This document shows, in pieces, positions 45,326-53,251 of a DNA stretch of 64,000 nucleotides (its first letter is position 1; every line of letters starts with the position of its first letter). Under the pieces are notes generated by a model. The model was given only the letters and a program-made list of their open reading frames with translations, had not been told where the DNA came from and made no database searches. The position numbers were made by a program, and so were the translations under genes. The DNA comes from Ensifer sp. LC11. Lineage in GTDB: Bacteria > Pseudomonadota > Alphaproteobacteria > Rhizobiales > Rhizobiaceae. The DNA lies in contig NZ_MBSO01000003.1 of the NCBI RefSeq assembly GCF_001695835.1, positions 124,001 through 188,000 on the forward strand, in the 5' to 3' direction.

Positions 45326-46029
45326 GCGGCAGCCTTTCGCGGCGAGAACGCGGAAACGTCGAGGATGCGGTCGGCGACGGCGTCGCGCACTTCCTCGTCA
45401 TGGAAGATGCCGATCAGCGCCGTGCCCTTGGCCTTCTTTTCGGCGATCAGCTCGACCACGACCGCCCGGTTCCTGGCGTCGAGCGAAGCGGTCGGCTCGT
45501 CGAGAAGCAGGATCTTGTGATCGGTGATGAAGCCGCGGGCGATGTTGACGCGCTGCTGCTCGCCACCGGAGAAGGTGGCTGGCGGCAGGCTCCAGAGTTC
45601 GCGCGGCAGGTTGAGCTTGCTTAGGAGCTCGGCCGCATGCGCGCGGGCTTCCTCGATCGGGGTGCCGCGGGCCTGCAAGGGTTCGGCGACGATGTCGAGA
45701 GCGGAGACGCGCGGCACGACGCGCAGGAACTGGCTGACATAGCCGAGCGTGGTGCGCCGGACTTCAAGCACGGTACGCGGCTCGGCGGTCGCAAGGTTCA
45801 CGAGCTTGCCGTCGTGATCCATCAGGATCTGGCCTTCATCGACACCGTAATTGCCGTAGAGCATCTTGAGGATCGAGCTCTTGCCGACGCCGGAGGGGCC
45901 GCCGAGAACGACGCACTCGCCCGCCTTGACTGAGAAGGAGACATTGGCGACGACGGGCCGGCGGATACCGTCGCGCAGGTGCATGGTGAAGCTTTTGGCG
46001 ACTTCGGAAACAACAAGGGGCGTAGCCAT
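45322..46029 (-). CDS. phnL: C-P lyase ABC-type subunit PhnL
   Basis: 235 residues, ATP-binding cassette protein without a transporter role; it is required for phosphonate activation with PhnG/H/I. Walker A is GGPSGVGKSSILK, the signature is FSGGEQQRVNIARG and Walker B is ILLLDEPTASLD. The start at 46029 lies 3 bases after the phnK stop. Overlaps the hexapeptide gene by four bases. Confidence 0.95.
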   Translation of the reverse strand: MATPLVVSEVAKSFTMHLRDGIRRPVVANVSFSVKAGECVVLGGPSGVGKSSILKMLYGNYGVDEGQILMDHDGKLVNLATAEPRTVLEVRRTTLGYVSQFLRVVPRVSALDIVAEPLQARGTPIEEARAHAAELLSKLNLPRELWSLPPATFSGGEQQRVNIARGFITDHKILLLDEPTASLDARNRAVVVELIAEKKAKGTALIGIFHDEEVRDAVADRILDVSAFSPRKAAA

Positions 46030-46032
46030 GGT

Positions 46033-46809
46033 TTACACCTGCAAGATGGAAGAAACGAGGAGCTGGGTATAGGGCTCGCGCGGATCGTCGAGCACGCGAT
46101 CGGTCAGCCCTTGCTCGATGACGGCGCCGTCCTTCATCACCATCATGCGGTGTGAGAGAAGGCGGGCGACGGCGAGATCGTGGGTGACGATGATCGCGGC
46201 AAGGCCGAGGTCGTGCACGAGGCCGCGCACCAGGTCGAGCAGGCGCGCCTGCACCGAGACGTCGAGACCGCCGGTCGGCTCGTCCATGAAGACGAGGCGC
46301 GGAGAGGTGACGAGATTGCGGGCAATCTGCAGGCGCTGGCGCATGCCGCCGGAGAAGGCGCGCGGCTGGTCATCGATGCGGTCGATGCCGATCTCGACCC
46401 GCTCCAGCCAGTCGCTGGCGGTGGCACGGATGTTGCCGTAGTGGCGGTCGCCGACGGCCATCAGTCGTTCGCCGACATTGGCGCCGGCCGAAACCGTCAT
46501 CCTGAGGCCATCGGCCGGGTTCTGGTGCACGAAGCCCCAGTCGGTCCTCATCAGGAAGCGACGCTCGGCTTCGCCCATGCGAGCGAGGTCCCGGTACTGA
46601 CCGTCGCGCATGTGGTATTCGACGATGCCCGACGTCGGCATCAGCCGGGTCGAGAGGCACGACAGCAGCGTCGTCTTGCCGGAACCGGACTCGCCGACGA
46701 TCGCGAGCACTTCGCCCGGGTAGAGTTCGAAGGAGACGTTGCGGCAGCCGATGCGGCTTCCGTAGAACTTCGAAACGTCGTTCACTTTCAGAAGCGGTAC
46801 GGTACTCAT
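46033..46809 (-). CDS. phnK: C-P lyase ABC-type subunit PhnK
   Basis: 258 residues. ABC ATPase that associates with the PhnGHIJ core. Walker A is GESGSGKTTLLS, the signature is FSGGMRQRLQIARN, Walker B is LVFMDEPTGGLD and the switch is IIVTHDLAVARL. The start at 46809 (MSTVPLLKVNDVSKFYG) overlaps the phnJ stop (ATGA); the longer frame inside phnJ is rejected. Confidence 0.95.
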   Translation of the reverse strand: MSTVPLLKVNDVSKFYGSRIGCRNVSFELYPGEVLAIVGESGSGKTTLLSCLSTRLMPTSGIVEYHMRDGQYRDLARMGEAERRFLMRTDWGFVHQNPADGLRMTVSAGANVGERLMAVGDRHYGNIRATASDWLERVEIGIDRIDDQPRAFSGGMRQRLQIARNLVTSPRLVFMDEPTGGLDVSVQARLLDLVRGLVHDLGLAAIIVTHDLAVARLLSHRMMVMKDGAVIEQGLTDRVLDDPREPYTQLLVSSILQV

Positions 46810-47684
46810 TCTGCGGCTTCCTTTCGGGCGAGCATGTGACCTGCATGGCCGCAGGCGCGGCGGTCTTCGCAATGATCGGTGTCGGAGCAGACGAACATGC
46901 GTCCGCCCTTGTCGTCGAGAATGACCTCGTCGAGATAGACGTCCTCGGCGCCGCAGAGCGCACAGGGCTTGTCGAAGCTCTGGATCTCGAACGGGTGATC
47001 GTCAAAGTCCAGGCTGACGACGTCGGTATAGGGTGGCACGGCATAGATACGTTTTTCGCGGCCGGCGCCGAAGAGCTGAAGCGCTTCCGACATGTGCATC
47101 TTCGGATTGTCGAACTTCGGCGTCGGTGAGGGATCCATGACGTAGCGGCCCTCGACCTTGACCGGATAGGCATAGGTCGTGGCGATATGGCCGTTGCGGG
47201 CGATGTCCTCGTAGAGCTTCACATGCATCAGCCCGTATTCCTCGAGCGCATGCATCTTGCGCGTTTCGGTCTCGCGCGGCTCGAGGAAGCGCAAGGGTTC
47301 CGGGATCGGTACCTGGTAGACGAGCGTCTGGCCCTCGGTGAGCTTTTCCTCCGGAATGCGGTGGCGCGTCTGGATGATCGTCGCCTCCTTCGTCCGGGTG
47401 GTGACCGCGACATTGGCGACCTTCTGGAAGAAGGCGCGGATCGAGACGGCGTTGGTGGTGTCGTCAGCACCCTGGTCGATGACCTTCAACACGTCTTCCG
47501 GTCCGACGATCGAGGCGGTGACCTGAACCCCGCCAGTGCCCCAGCCATAAGGCATCGGCATTTCGCGCGACGCAAATGGAACCTGGTAGCCGGGGATGGC
47601 GATCGCCTTCAGGATTGCGCGGCGGATCATGCGCTTGGTCTGTTCGTCCAGATAGGCGAAATTATAGGTAGCAAGGTCGTTCAT
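46806..47684 (-). CDS. phnJ: C-P lyase PhnJ, radical SAM ribose 5-phosphonate lyase
   Basis: 292 residues. Radical SAM enzyme that breaks the carbon-phosphorus bond of 5-phosphoribosyl 1-phosphonate, giving an alkane and ribose cyclic phosphate. The iron-sulfur cysteines are in PCALCGAEDVYLDE and MFVCSDTDHCEDR, matching the spacing of the E. coli enzyme, including the fourth essential Cys. The N-terminus NDLATYNFAYLDEQTKRMIR is typical. The start overlaps the stop of a 90-codon frame lying between it and phnI. Confidence 0.96.
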   Translation of the reverse strand: MNDLATYNFAYLDEQTKRMIRRAILKAIAIPGYQVPFASREMPMPYGWGTGGVQVTASIVGPEDVLKVIDQGADDTTNAVSIRAFFQKVANVAVTTRTKEATIIQTRHRIPEEKLTEGQTLVYQVPIPEPLRFLEPRETETRKMHALEEYGLMHVKLYEDIARNGHIATTYAYPVKVEGRYVMDPSPTPKFDNPKMHMSEALQLFGAGREKRIYAVPPYTDVVSLDFDDHPFEIQSFDKPCALCGAEDVYLDEVILDDKGGRMFVCSDTDHCEDRRACGHAGHMLARKEAAE

Positions 47685-47953
47685 CGCTGATTACCCTTGA
47701 GAGTGTCGACCGCGGATGGGGCCAGGATTTGAGCGAGATTTTTGTCTGGGTGGTTGGGATCTTTGTCGTATGTTCCGCAGTCGCCGGCCTGTTCAGCATT
47801 GCCCGCCTGCCGGCGCGCGAGCCGGATCGCCGAGCGCGCAAGAACGACGGCGGGGGTGATGCCGGTGCCGTCTATGCTGGTAACGGCGGCGATTGCGGCG
47901 GGGACGGTGGCAGCGGAGACTGAACCGCCGGCGCTGGAGGTGTGCCCGATCAT
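47681..47953 (-). CDS. Small frame wedged between phnI and phnJ
   Basis: 90 codons, starting at an ATG that overlaps the phnI stop (ATGA) and ending in a TGA that overlaps the phnJ start. It is rich in Ala, Ser, Thr and Gly at the N-terminus (SAGGSVSAATVPAAIAAV), then basic (RSAIRLARRQAGNAEQ), with an acidic C-terminal half. No known domain, no clear membrane helix. Its perfect fit in a tightly coupled operon favours translation, but the composition is bland and it could be a spacer that stays open by chance. Confidence 0.45.
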   Translation of the reverse strand: MIGHTSSAGGSVSAATVPAAIAAVTSIDGTGITPAVVLARSAIRLARRQAGNAEQAGDCGTYDKDPNHPDKNLAQILAPSAVDTLKGNQR

Positions 47954-49059
47954 TCGGCCGCCTCCCGCTGTTCCTTTGCCGTCTCGCCGGAATTGGCGGC
48001 TTCATAGTCGCGGCGCATGCGGCGCACCAGGTCCAGTTCCGCCTGGAAGTCGACATAGTGCGGCAACTTCAGGTGTTCGACGAAGCCTGTCGCCTGAACG
48101 TTGTCGGCGTGCGAAATGACGAATTCCTGGTCCTGGGCGGGCGCAACGATGTCTTCGCTAAACTCGTCGGTTCTGAGCGCCCGGTCGACCAGCGACATGG
48201 ACATGGCCTTGCGTTCGCTCTGGCCGAAAACGAGGCCGTAGCCGCGGGTGAACTGCGGCGGCTGCTTGGCCGAGCCCATGAACTGGTTGACCATCTGGCA
48301 CTCGGTGACACGGATCGTGCCGAGCGAGACGGCAAAGCCGAGCTCGGGAAGATCGAGCTCGACCTCGACTTCGCCGATGCGCACTTCGCCGACGAAGGGG
48401 TGAGTGCGGCCATAGCCGCGCTGGGTGGAATAGGCGAGCGCCAGCAGGAAGCCTTCGTCGCCGCGCGCGAGCGCCTGCAGGCGCAGATCCCGGGCCATTG
48501 GAAACTCCATCGGCTCGCGGGTGAGGTCGCCCATAACGTGACCCTCAGGCATCTGGCCGTCGCCCTCGATCAGGCCTTCGCCGTCGAGAATGTCGGAGAC
48601 CCGCATGACGTGTTCGCCGGGTTCCTTGACCGCCGGTTCCGCAATGGCCTCGTCAGAAATCAGCGACGGGTCGAGAAGGCGATGGGTGTAGTCGAAGGTG
48701 GGCCCGAGCAGCTGGCCGCCGGGCAGATCCTTGTAGGTCGCCGACACGCGGCGCTCGACCCTCATGTTGGCGGTGTCGACCGGCTCGGAGTAGCCGAAGC
48801 GGGGCAGGGTCGTGCGATAGGCACGCAGGATGAAGATCGCCTCGATCATGTCACCGCGCGCCTGGCGGACGGCGAGCGCTGCGAGTGCGCGATCGTAGAG
48901 CGAGGCTTCCGCCATCACCCGGTCGACGGCAAGGCCGAGTTGCTCGACCACCTGGTCGATGGTGATAGAGGGAAGGTTTCGGTCGCCGCGGCGGCGATCG
49001 GCGAGAAGGCGGTGCGCATTGGCAATGGCGGCTTCCCCGCCCTTGACGGCTACATACAT
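47950..49059 (-). CDS. phnI: C-P lyase subunit PhnI
   Basis: 369 residues. Nucleosidase-like subunit that, with PhnG, PhnH and PhnL, transfers the phosphonate onto the ribose of ATP with release of adenine. Visible: GEAAIANAHRLLADRRRGD near the N-terminus, RGDMIEAIFILRAYRTTLPR, and LPHYVDFQAELDLVRRMRRD near the C-terminus, all typical of PhnI. It starts 2 bases after the phnH stop. Confidence 0.94.
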   Translation of the reverse strand: MYVAVKGGEAAIANAHRLLADRRRGDRNLPSITIDQVVEQLGLAVDRVMAEASLYDRALAALAVRQARGDMIEAIFILRAYRTTLPRFGYSEPVDTANMRVERRVSATYKDLPGGQLLGPTFDYTHRLLDPSLISDEAIAEPAVKEPGEHVMRVSDILDGEGLIEGDGQMPEGHVMGDLTREPMEFPMARDLRLQALARGDEGFLLALAYSTQRGYGRTHPFVGEVRIGEVEVELDLPELGFAVSLGTIRVTECQMVNQFMGSAKQPPQFTRGYGLVFGQSERKAMSMSLVDRALRTDEFSEDIVAPAQDQEFVISHADNVQATGFVEHLKLPHYVDFQAELDLVRRMRRDYEAANSGETAKEQREAAE

Positions 49060-49061
49060 GG

Positions 49062-49670
49062 TTACGCCTCCTTCTGCGAAAGACGGGTTGTGCGCGGCAG
49101 GCAGAGAAGCTCCTCGCCGGCGGTCAGCGCGAGGTCGACACCGCGCGGGAAGATCGCGCGATTGGCGTTCCAGAAGTCGAGAAACACATCCGGAAGTCCC
49201 TTCGGCGATATCTCGACCTCGGTCTTGATGCCGGGGCCCTTGGCGACGAGCGGCATGCCGCCCGAGAGCGCTTCGATCTCGACGACGAGCGTGGTGGAGC
49301 GATCGGGGTATTCCTGCGTTCCGAGCGCGAACTGGTCGAAGCTTGGAATGGCAGTGCCCTTTTCAACGAAGGCGAAGCGGGCTTCGGTCTTGCTTGACGT
49401 CACCGATGCGCCGGTGTGAAAGGCGATCCATTGCGGAACGGCAGATTTGGAGAGCGCTGGCGTCAGCCAGACGGGCGTATCATGGTCGCAAAGCGTCAAT
49501 GCGACAGCACCGGCGGCGCTACCCAGCGGAGCGGGCGGGGTGCTCGTGGCCGAAAGCTGCCTGATCGTGCCTGGGCGCGCGAAGCCGTCCATCAAGTTGC
49601 GGAACACGGACTGGGCGGCAAAGACCGGATCGGCGAAGGCGCCGGCGTAAATCTGCGATTGGCTGGCCAT
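49062..49670 (-). CDS. phnH: C-P lyase subunit PhnH
   Basis: 202 residues. Structural core subunit of the PhnGHIJ complex with a fold related to PLP enzymes but no cofactor. Visible: GAFADPVFAAQSVFRNLMDG near the N-terminus, TLCDHDTPVWL, and PGIKTEVEISPKGLPDVFLD. The start overlaps the phnG stop by one base. Confidence 0.93.
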   Translation of the reverse strand: MASQSQIYAGAFADPVFAAQSVFRNLMDGFARPGTIRQLSATSTPPAPLGSAAGAVALTLCDHDTPVWLTPALSKSAVPQWIAFHTGASVTSSKTEARFAFVEKGTAIPSFDQFALGTQEYPDRSTTLVVEIEALSGGMPLVAKGPGIKTEVEISPKGLPDVFLDFWNANRAIFPRGVDLALTAGEELLCLPRTTRLSQKEA

Positions 49671-50146
49671 CAGTCGTCTCCCCGGACCATGGTGAAAAAG
49701 TCGACGCGGGTAGCCGCAGTCTCTTCGGCCTTGCGGCGTTCTTCCCGTGCCAGCCGCTCGCCGATGCGACGGAGCAGAGCCTCGACAGGGGCTTTGTCGC
49801 CGTCTCGCTGGGAGAGCGCATCGAAGATGGCTGCGAGGCGGGCGCGCTGCTTGTCGGTGCCGAGCAGCTGCCCGTGGCCGATCTCGCTGGTCGAAAGTCG
49901 GATGGTTGCGCGCGAAACGGTTGCTTCGCCGAGATTGAAGGGATCGCCGCCACCGCCAATGCGGCCGCGCACCATCACGAGACCGGTCTCCGGACCGCGC
50001 ACCGGATGAACCTCCGGCTTGTCCACGAGCGCGTCCCAGGCGGCCTTGAGCTCGTCGAGGGTTGCGCGGGCAAGCAGTCCCATGGCCTTCTTGCGCACCG
50101 GATCCGGCGGGCTTTCCTGTTTCAGCTTCGCATCCATCATTTTCAC
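49670..50146 (-). CDS. phnG: C-P lyase subunit PhnG
   Basis: 158 residues. Core subunit; first gene of the phn operon here. Visible: ARATLDELKAAWDALVDKPE near the N-terminus and GLVMVRGRIGGGGDPFNLGE, the conserved PhnG stretch. The upstream region carries an operator-like palindrome and a Pho box facing this gene. Confidence 0.93.
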   Translation of the reverse strand: MKMMDAKLKQESPPDPVRKKAMGLLARATLDELKAAWDALVDKPEVHPVRGPETGLVMVRGRIGGGGDPFNLGEATVSRATIRLSTSEIGHGQLLGTDKQRARLAAIFDALSQRDGDKAPVEALLRRIGERLAREERRKAEETAATRVDFFTMVRGDD

Positions 50147-50152
50147 CTCAAA

Positions 50153-50170
50153 TGTCTATTGATCTAGACA
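50153..50170. promoter_or_regulatory. Putative PhnF operator
   Basis: TGTCTA-TTGATC-TAGACA, a perfect 6-bp inverted repeat with a 6-base spacer, 7 bases before the phnG start. The half-site resembles those of HutC-type GntR repressors such as PhnF. It would cover the phnG leader. Palindrome seen; binding inferred. Confidence 0.6.
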
Positions 50171-50205
50171 ACTATACATCTTATACTTTTTCATAGCGTC
50201 GGCAA

Positions 50206-50223
50206 ATGACAGGCTTGTGACAT
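50206..50223 (-). promoter_or_regulatory. Putative Pho box (PhoB site) for the phn operon
   Basis: Read on the minus strand: ATGTCAC-AAGC-CTGTCAT, matching the rhizobial Pho box pattern CTGTCAT-N4-CTGTCAT with two mismatches in the first half. It sits 60 bp upstream of phnG in the right orientation and overlaps the phnF start codon at its other end. It implies induction by phosphate starvation. Confidence 0.7.
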
Positions 50224-50959
50224 GGCAATGCGAAAAGTGGTGGAGCGACAGACCGGGGTCGCCCTGTGGCGGCAGATCGCCGACCGGATCCGCCTGGCAA
50301 TCAGCAATGGTGACTATGATGCGGCCGGCATGGTGCCGCCCGAAACGGCGCTGGCAGCGGAGTTCGGCGTCAACCGGCATACGGTCAGAAGCGCGCTGGC
50401 GGCGCTTGCCGATGAAGGCCTGGTGCGGGCCGTTCAGGGACGCGGCACGATGATCGAGCGCAAGGAACGGGTGAGCTACCCGATCTCCAAACGTACGCGC
50501 TTCTCGCAGGGGCTCGGTCGTCAGGTGAAGGAGATCGGCACGAGGCTGCTTGGTCATGCCGAAATGGCCGCAACGGGCGAGGTGGCAAAGGCGCTGCGGA
50601 TAGCGCTCGGAGATCCCGTCATCGAGCTCAGGACAGTCAGCAGCGGAGACGGACGGCCTCTGTCGGTTTCGGCAAGCTACTATCCGGCGAACCGATTTCC
50701 GCGCATGGCCGAGGATTTCGCGCAGTTGCATTCGGTGACCAAGGCCTTCGCCGCTCATGGCCTCGACGACTATGTACGTGTCTCGACTGAAATCGTCGCC
50801 CGGCACGCCGATGCCGAGGAGCTTTCGATGCTGAAGCTTTCGCCGGGCGCGATCGTACTAGAGGCGCAGTCGGTCAATGCCGATCTGGACGCCAAACCCG
50901 TGGAGTATTCCCGCAGCCGGTTTGCCGCCGATCGCATGAAGCTGCGGATCGAGACGTAA
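50222..50959 (+). CDS. phnF: GntR (HutC-type) regulator PhnF
   Basis: 245 residues. Winged helix-turn-helix: YDAAGMVPPETALAAEFGVN and RHTVRSALAALADEGLVRAV. The C-terminal UTRA ligand domain follows (TEIVARHADAEELSMLKLSP and VEYSRSRFAADRMKLRI). Divergent from phnGHIJKL and named PhnF by position and family. The start ATG at 50222 overlaps the Pho box; the next in-frame ATG is at 50228. Confidence 0.92.
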   Translation: MAMRKVVERQTGVALWRQIADRIRLAISNGDYDAAGMVPPETALAAEFGVNRHTVRSALAALADEGLVRAVQGRGTMIERKERVSYPISKRTRFSQGLGRQVKEIGTRLLGHAEMAATGEVAKALRIALGDPVIELRTVSSGDGRPLSVSASYYPANRFPRMAEDFAQLHSVTKAFAAHGLDDYVRVSTEIVARHADAEELSMLKLSPGAIVLEAQSVNADLDAKPVEYSRSRFAADRMKLRIET

Positions 50960-51150
50960 GTCAGCGCTGCGTCCGGACCCGGCGGAGCGATCCGCGGGTC
51001 AAAACAACACCCGTGGAAAGGATCCCCCACTTAGCTTCAAGCACTCCATCGAGGAAATAAGGCGTAGGCCGCATTTCCGACGCCTTTTTGCCGCATCACC
51101 AAAGCCTGCATCAGGATCCACGCATTGGGAATTCTCCAGGGAGAATGGAA

Positions 51151-52545
51151 ATGGCGACGTGGCGACCCGATCCTTCCTTCTATCCATCACCACGCATGGC
51201 GGCCAAGGCGCCAAAGGAAACGCTCGCCTATGTGGCGGCGTTCGATCCGGAGCGAAAGAGGCCGGATGCAATCGCGGTCGTTGACGTCGATCCGGCGTCA
51301 TCAACCTATTCGCAGATCGTCGGCCAGGTCGACATGCCCAATGTCGGCGACGAGTTGCATCACTTCGGTTGGAACGCCTGTTCCTCGTGCCTTTGCCCCA
51401 ACGCACCGCATCCGCATGTCGAGCGGCGCTATCTGGTGGTGCCGGGGCTGCGATCCTCGCGGCTCCATATCATCGACACCAAGCCGGACCCGCGCAATCC
51501 GCAGATCATCCGGGTGATCGAGCCCTCGGAAATTGCCGAGAAGGCGAACTATTCGCGGCTGCACACCACCCATTGCGGGCCGGAAGGCATCTATGTCAAC
51601 GCGCTTGCCGACCGCGATGGCAAGGCGCCGGGCGGCATCTTCCTGCTCGACCACCAGAGCTTCGACGTGCTCGGCCAATGGGAGATGGACCGTGGGCCGC
51701 AGAAGCTTGCCTATGATTTCTGGTGGCATCTCGGCCACGACACGATGATCACCAGCGAGTGGGGCACGCCGGATACGTTCGAGAATGGGCTGGTTCCGGA
51801 GGTGTTGCTCGGTTCGAAATACGGTCGCCGGCTGCACTTCTGGGACCTGCACAAGCGCAAGCACCTGCAGGAGATCGACTTCGGGGAGGAGCACCAGCTC
51901 GTCTTCGAATTGCGCCCGGCCCATGACCCGACCAAGGCCTATGGCTTCGTCGGCTGTGTCATCAGCCTCAAGGACCTCTCGGCTTCGATCTGGACCTGGT
52001 ATCGCGACGGCAACCAATGGGCGGTCAAAAAGGTGATCGAGATCCCGGCCGAGCCCGCCGACCCGGAACTGCTACCGCCTGTGCTCAAGGGCTTCAGCGC
52101 AGTCGCGCCGCTTGTCACCGATATCGACCTGTCGATGGACGACCGGTTCCTCTACGTCTCCTGCTGGGGCACCGGAGACATGATCCAGTACGATGTCTCG
52201 GACCCCTTCGCGCCGAAGGAGACGGGCCGAGTGCGGATCGGCGGCATCGTCTCGCGCGCAACCCATCCAAAGGCAAAAAATGGAGCGCTGAGCGGCGGGC
52301 CGCAAATGGTGGAGATCAGTCGCGACGGCAAGCGGGTCTATTTCACCAATTCGCTCTACGGCGCCATCGATCCGCAGTTCTATCCTGAGGGCATCGACGG
52401 CTGGATGGTCAAGCTGGATGTTGCCGACGGCGGCGGCATCGCATTCGACGAGAATTTCTTTGTCGATTGGCCGAAAGGCCATCGTCCGCATCAGGTTCGG
52501 CTCGAAGGCGGCGACTGCTCGTCCGATTCCTACTGCTATCCGTGA
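51151..52545 (+). CDS. mtoX: SBP56 / methanethiol oxidase-type protein
   Basis: 464 residues of the selenium-binding protein 56 family. Bacterial members (MtoX) are copper enzymes that oxidise methanethiol to formaldehyde, hydrogen sulfide and hydrogen peroxide. Visible: GDELHHFGWNACSSCLCPN (the conserved HHFGWN and CSSC), LHTTHCGPEGIYVNALAD, WWHLGHDTMITSEWGTP and GHRPHQVRLEGGDCSSD. The start at 51151 is spaced properly after AGGGAG; ATG at 51145 is too close to it. No clear signal peptide. Methanethiol as substrate is inferred from the family. Confidence 0.87.
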   Translation: MATWRPDPSFYPSPRMAAKAPKETLAYVAAFDPERKRPDAIAVVDVDPASSTYSQIVGQVDMPNVGDELHHFGWNACSSCLCPNAPHPHVERRYLVVPGLRSSRLHIIDTKPDPRNPQIIRVIEPSEIAEKANYSRLHTTHCGPEGIYVNALADRDGKAPGGIFLLDHQSFDVLGQWEMDRGPQKLAYDFWWHLGHDTMITSEWGTPDTFENGLVPEVLLGSKYGRRLHFWDLHKRKHLQEIDFGEEHQLVFELRPAHDPTKAYGFVGCVISLKDLSASIWTWYRDGNQWAVKKVIEIPAEPADPELLPPVLKGFSAVAPLVTDIDLSMDDRFLYVSCWGTGDMIQYDVSDPFAPKETGRVRIGGIVSRATHPKAKNGALSGGPQMVEISRDGKRVYFTNSLYGAIDPQFYPEGIDGWMVKLDVADGGGIAFDENFFVDWPKGHRPHQVRLEGGDCSSDSYCYP

Positions 52546-52577
52546 GGAGGGGCAGCGGTGAGGCGCTGTCACGGCGA

Positions 52578-53204
52578 ATGACGACGTTCTGGCCATGGCT
52601 CTCGCTTGCAGGCCTCGGCGCCTTTCACGGCCTCAATCCGGCAATGGGCTGGCTTTTCGCCGTGGCGCTTGGTCTTCACAGTCAGAGCGGCCGGGTTGTC
52701 TGGCTGTCCCTCGCTCCCATTGCCATCGGCCATGCGATCTCCGTCGCGACCGTCTTGGCGGTGGTCGTCGCCTTTGGCTCGACCTTGGATCCGAACACCT
52801 TCAGGATGGCCGCGGCTGCGCTCATTCTGGGTGCCGCTGGCTACAGCGCCGTTTATGGACATCGCCACCGTGTGAGAATCGGAATGCGAACCGATATGGC
52901 CGGTCTCGCGCTCTGGTCCTTCCTGATGGCGACGAGCCATGGGGCGGGCCTGATGCTGGTGCCAGCGGTCCTCAGCCTCTGCCTTGCAGGTCACGCGAGC
53001 GAACTGGCGATGGCAAGTTCGCTACCGATCTCGTTGGCCGCCGTCGCGGTTCATAGCGGGGCAATGCTCATCGTTACCGCGGTGCTGTCGCTCGCCGTCT
53101 TTGCCTGGTTTGACCTGGCGGTCCTGCGCTCGGCCTGGATCAACTTCGATCGCCTCTGGACGCTGGCACTCGGAGCAACCGGTATTGTCCTTCTTGTTCA
53201 ATGA
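52578..53204 (+). CDS. Polytopic membrane protein paired with SBP56
   Basis: 208 residues with five or six hydrophobic segments. Conserved-looking stretch near the N-terminus: GLGAFHGLNPAMGWLFAVAL, then a repeat-like SFLMATSHGAGLMLVPAVL. The His in GAFHGLNPAMGW and in ATSHGAGLML could bind metal, as in small metal-permease-like families. A GTG at 52542 overlapping the SBP56 stop is an alternative start and would couple the two genes. It may deliver metal to, or export the product of, the SBP56 protein (inference). Confidence 0.7.
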   Translation: MTTFWPWLSLAGLGAFHGLNPAMGWLFAVALGLHSQSGRVVWLSLAPIAIGHAISVATVLAVVVAFGSTLDPNTFRMAAAALILGAAGYSAVYGHRHRVRIGMRTDMAGLALWSFLMATSHGAGLMLVPAVLSLCLAGHASELAMASSLPISLAAVAVHSGAMLIVTAVLSLAVFAWFDLAVLRSAWINFDRLWTLALGATGIVLLVQ

Positions 53205-53251
53205 CGGCCGATGGGGCCGCCGGCGGAGTGCGGGGCGACGCGTCGGTTCCT

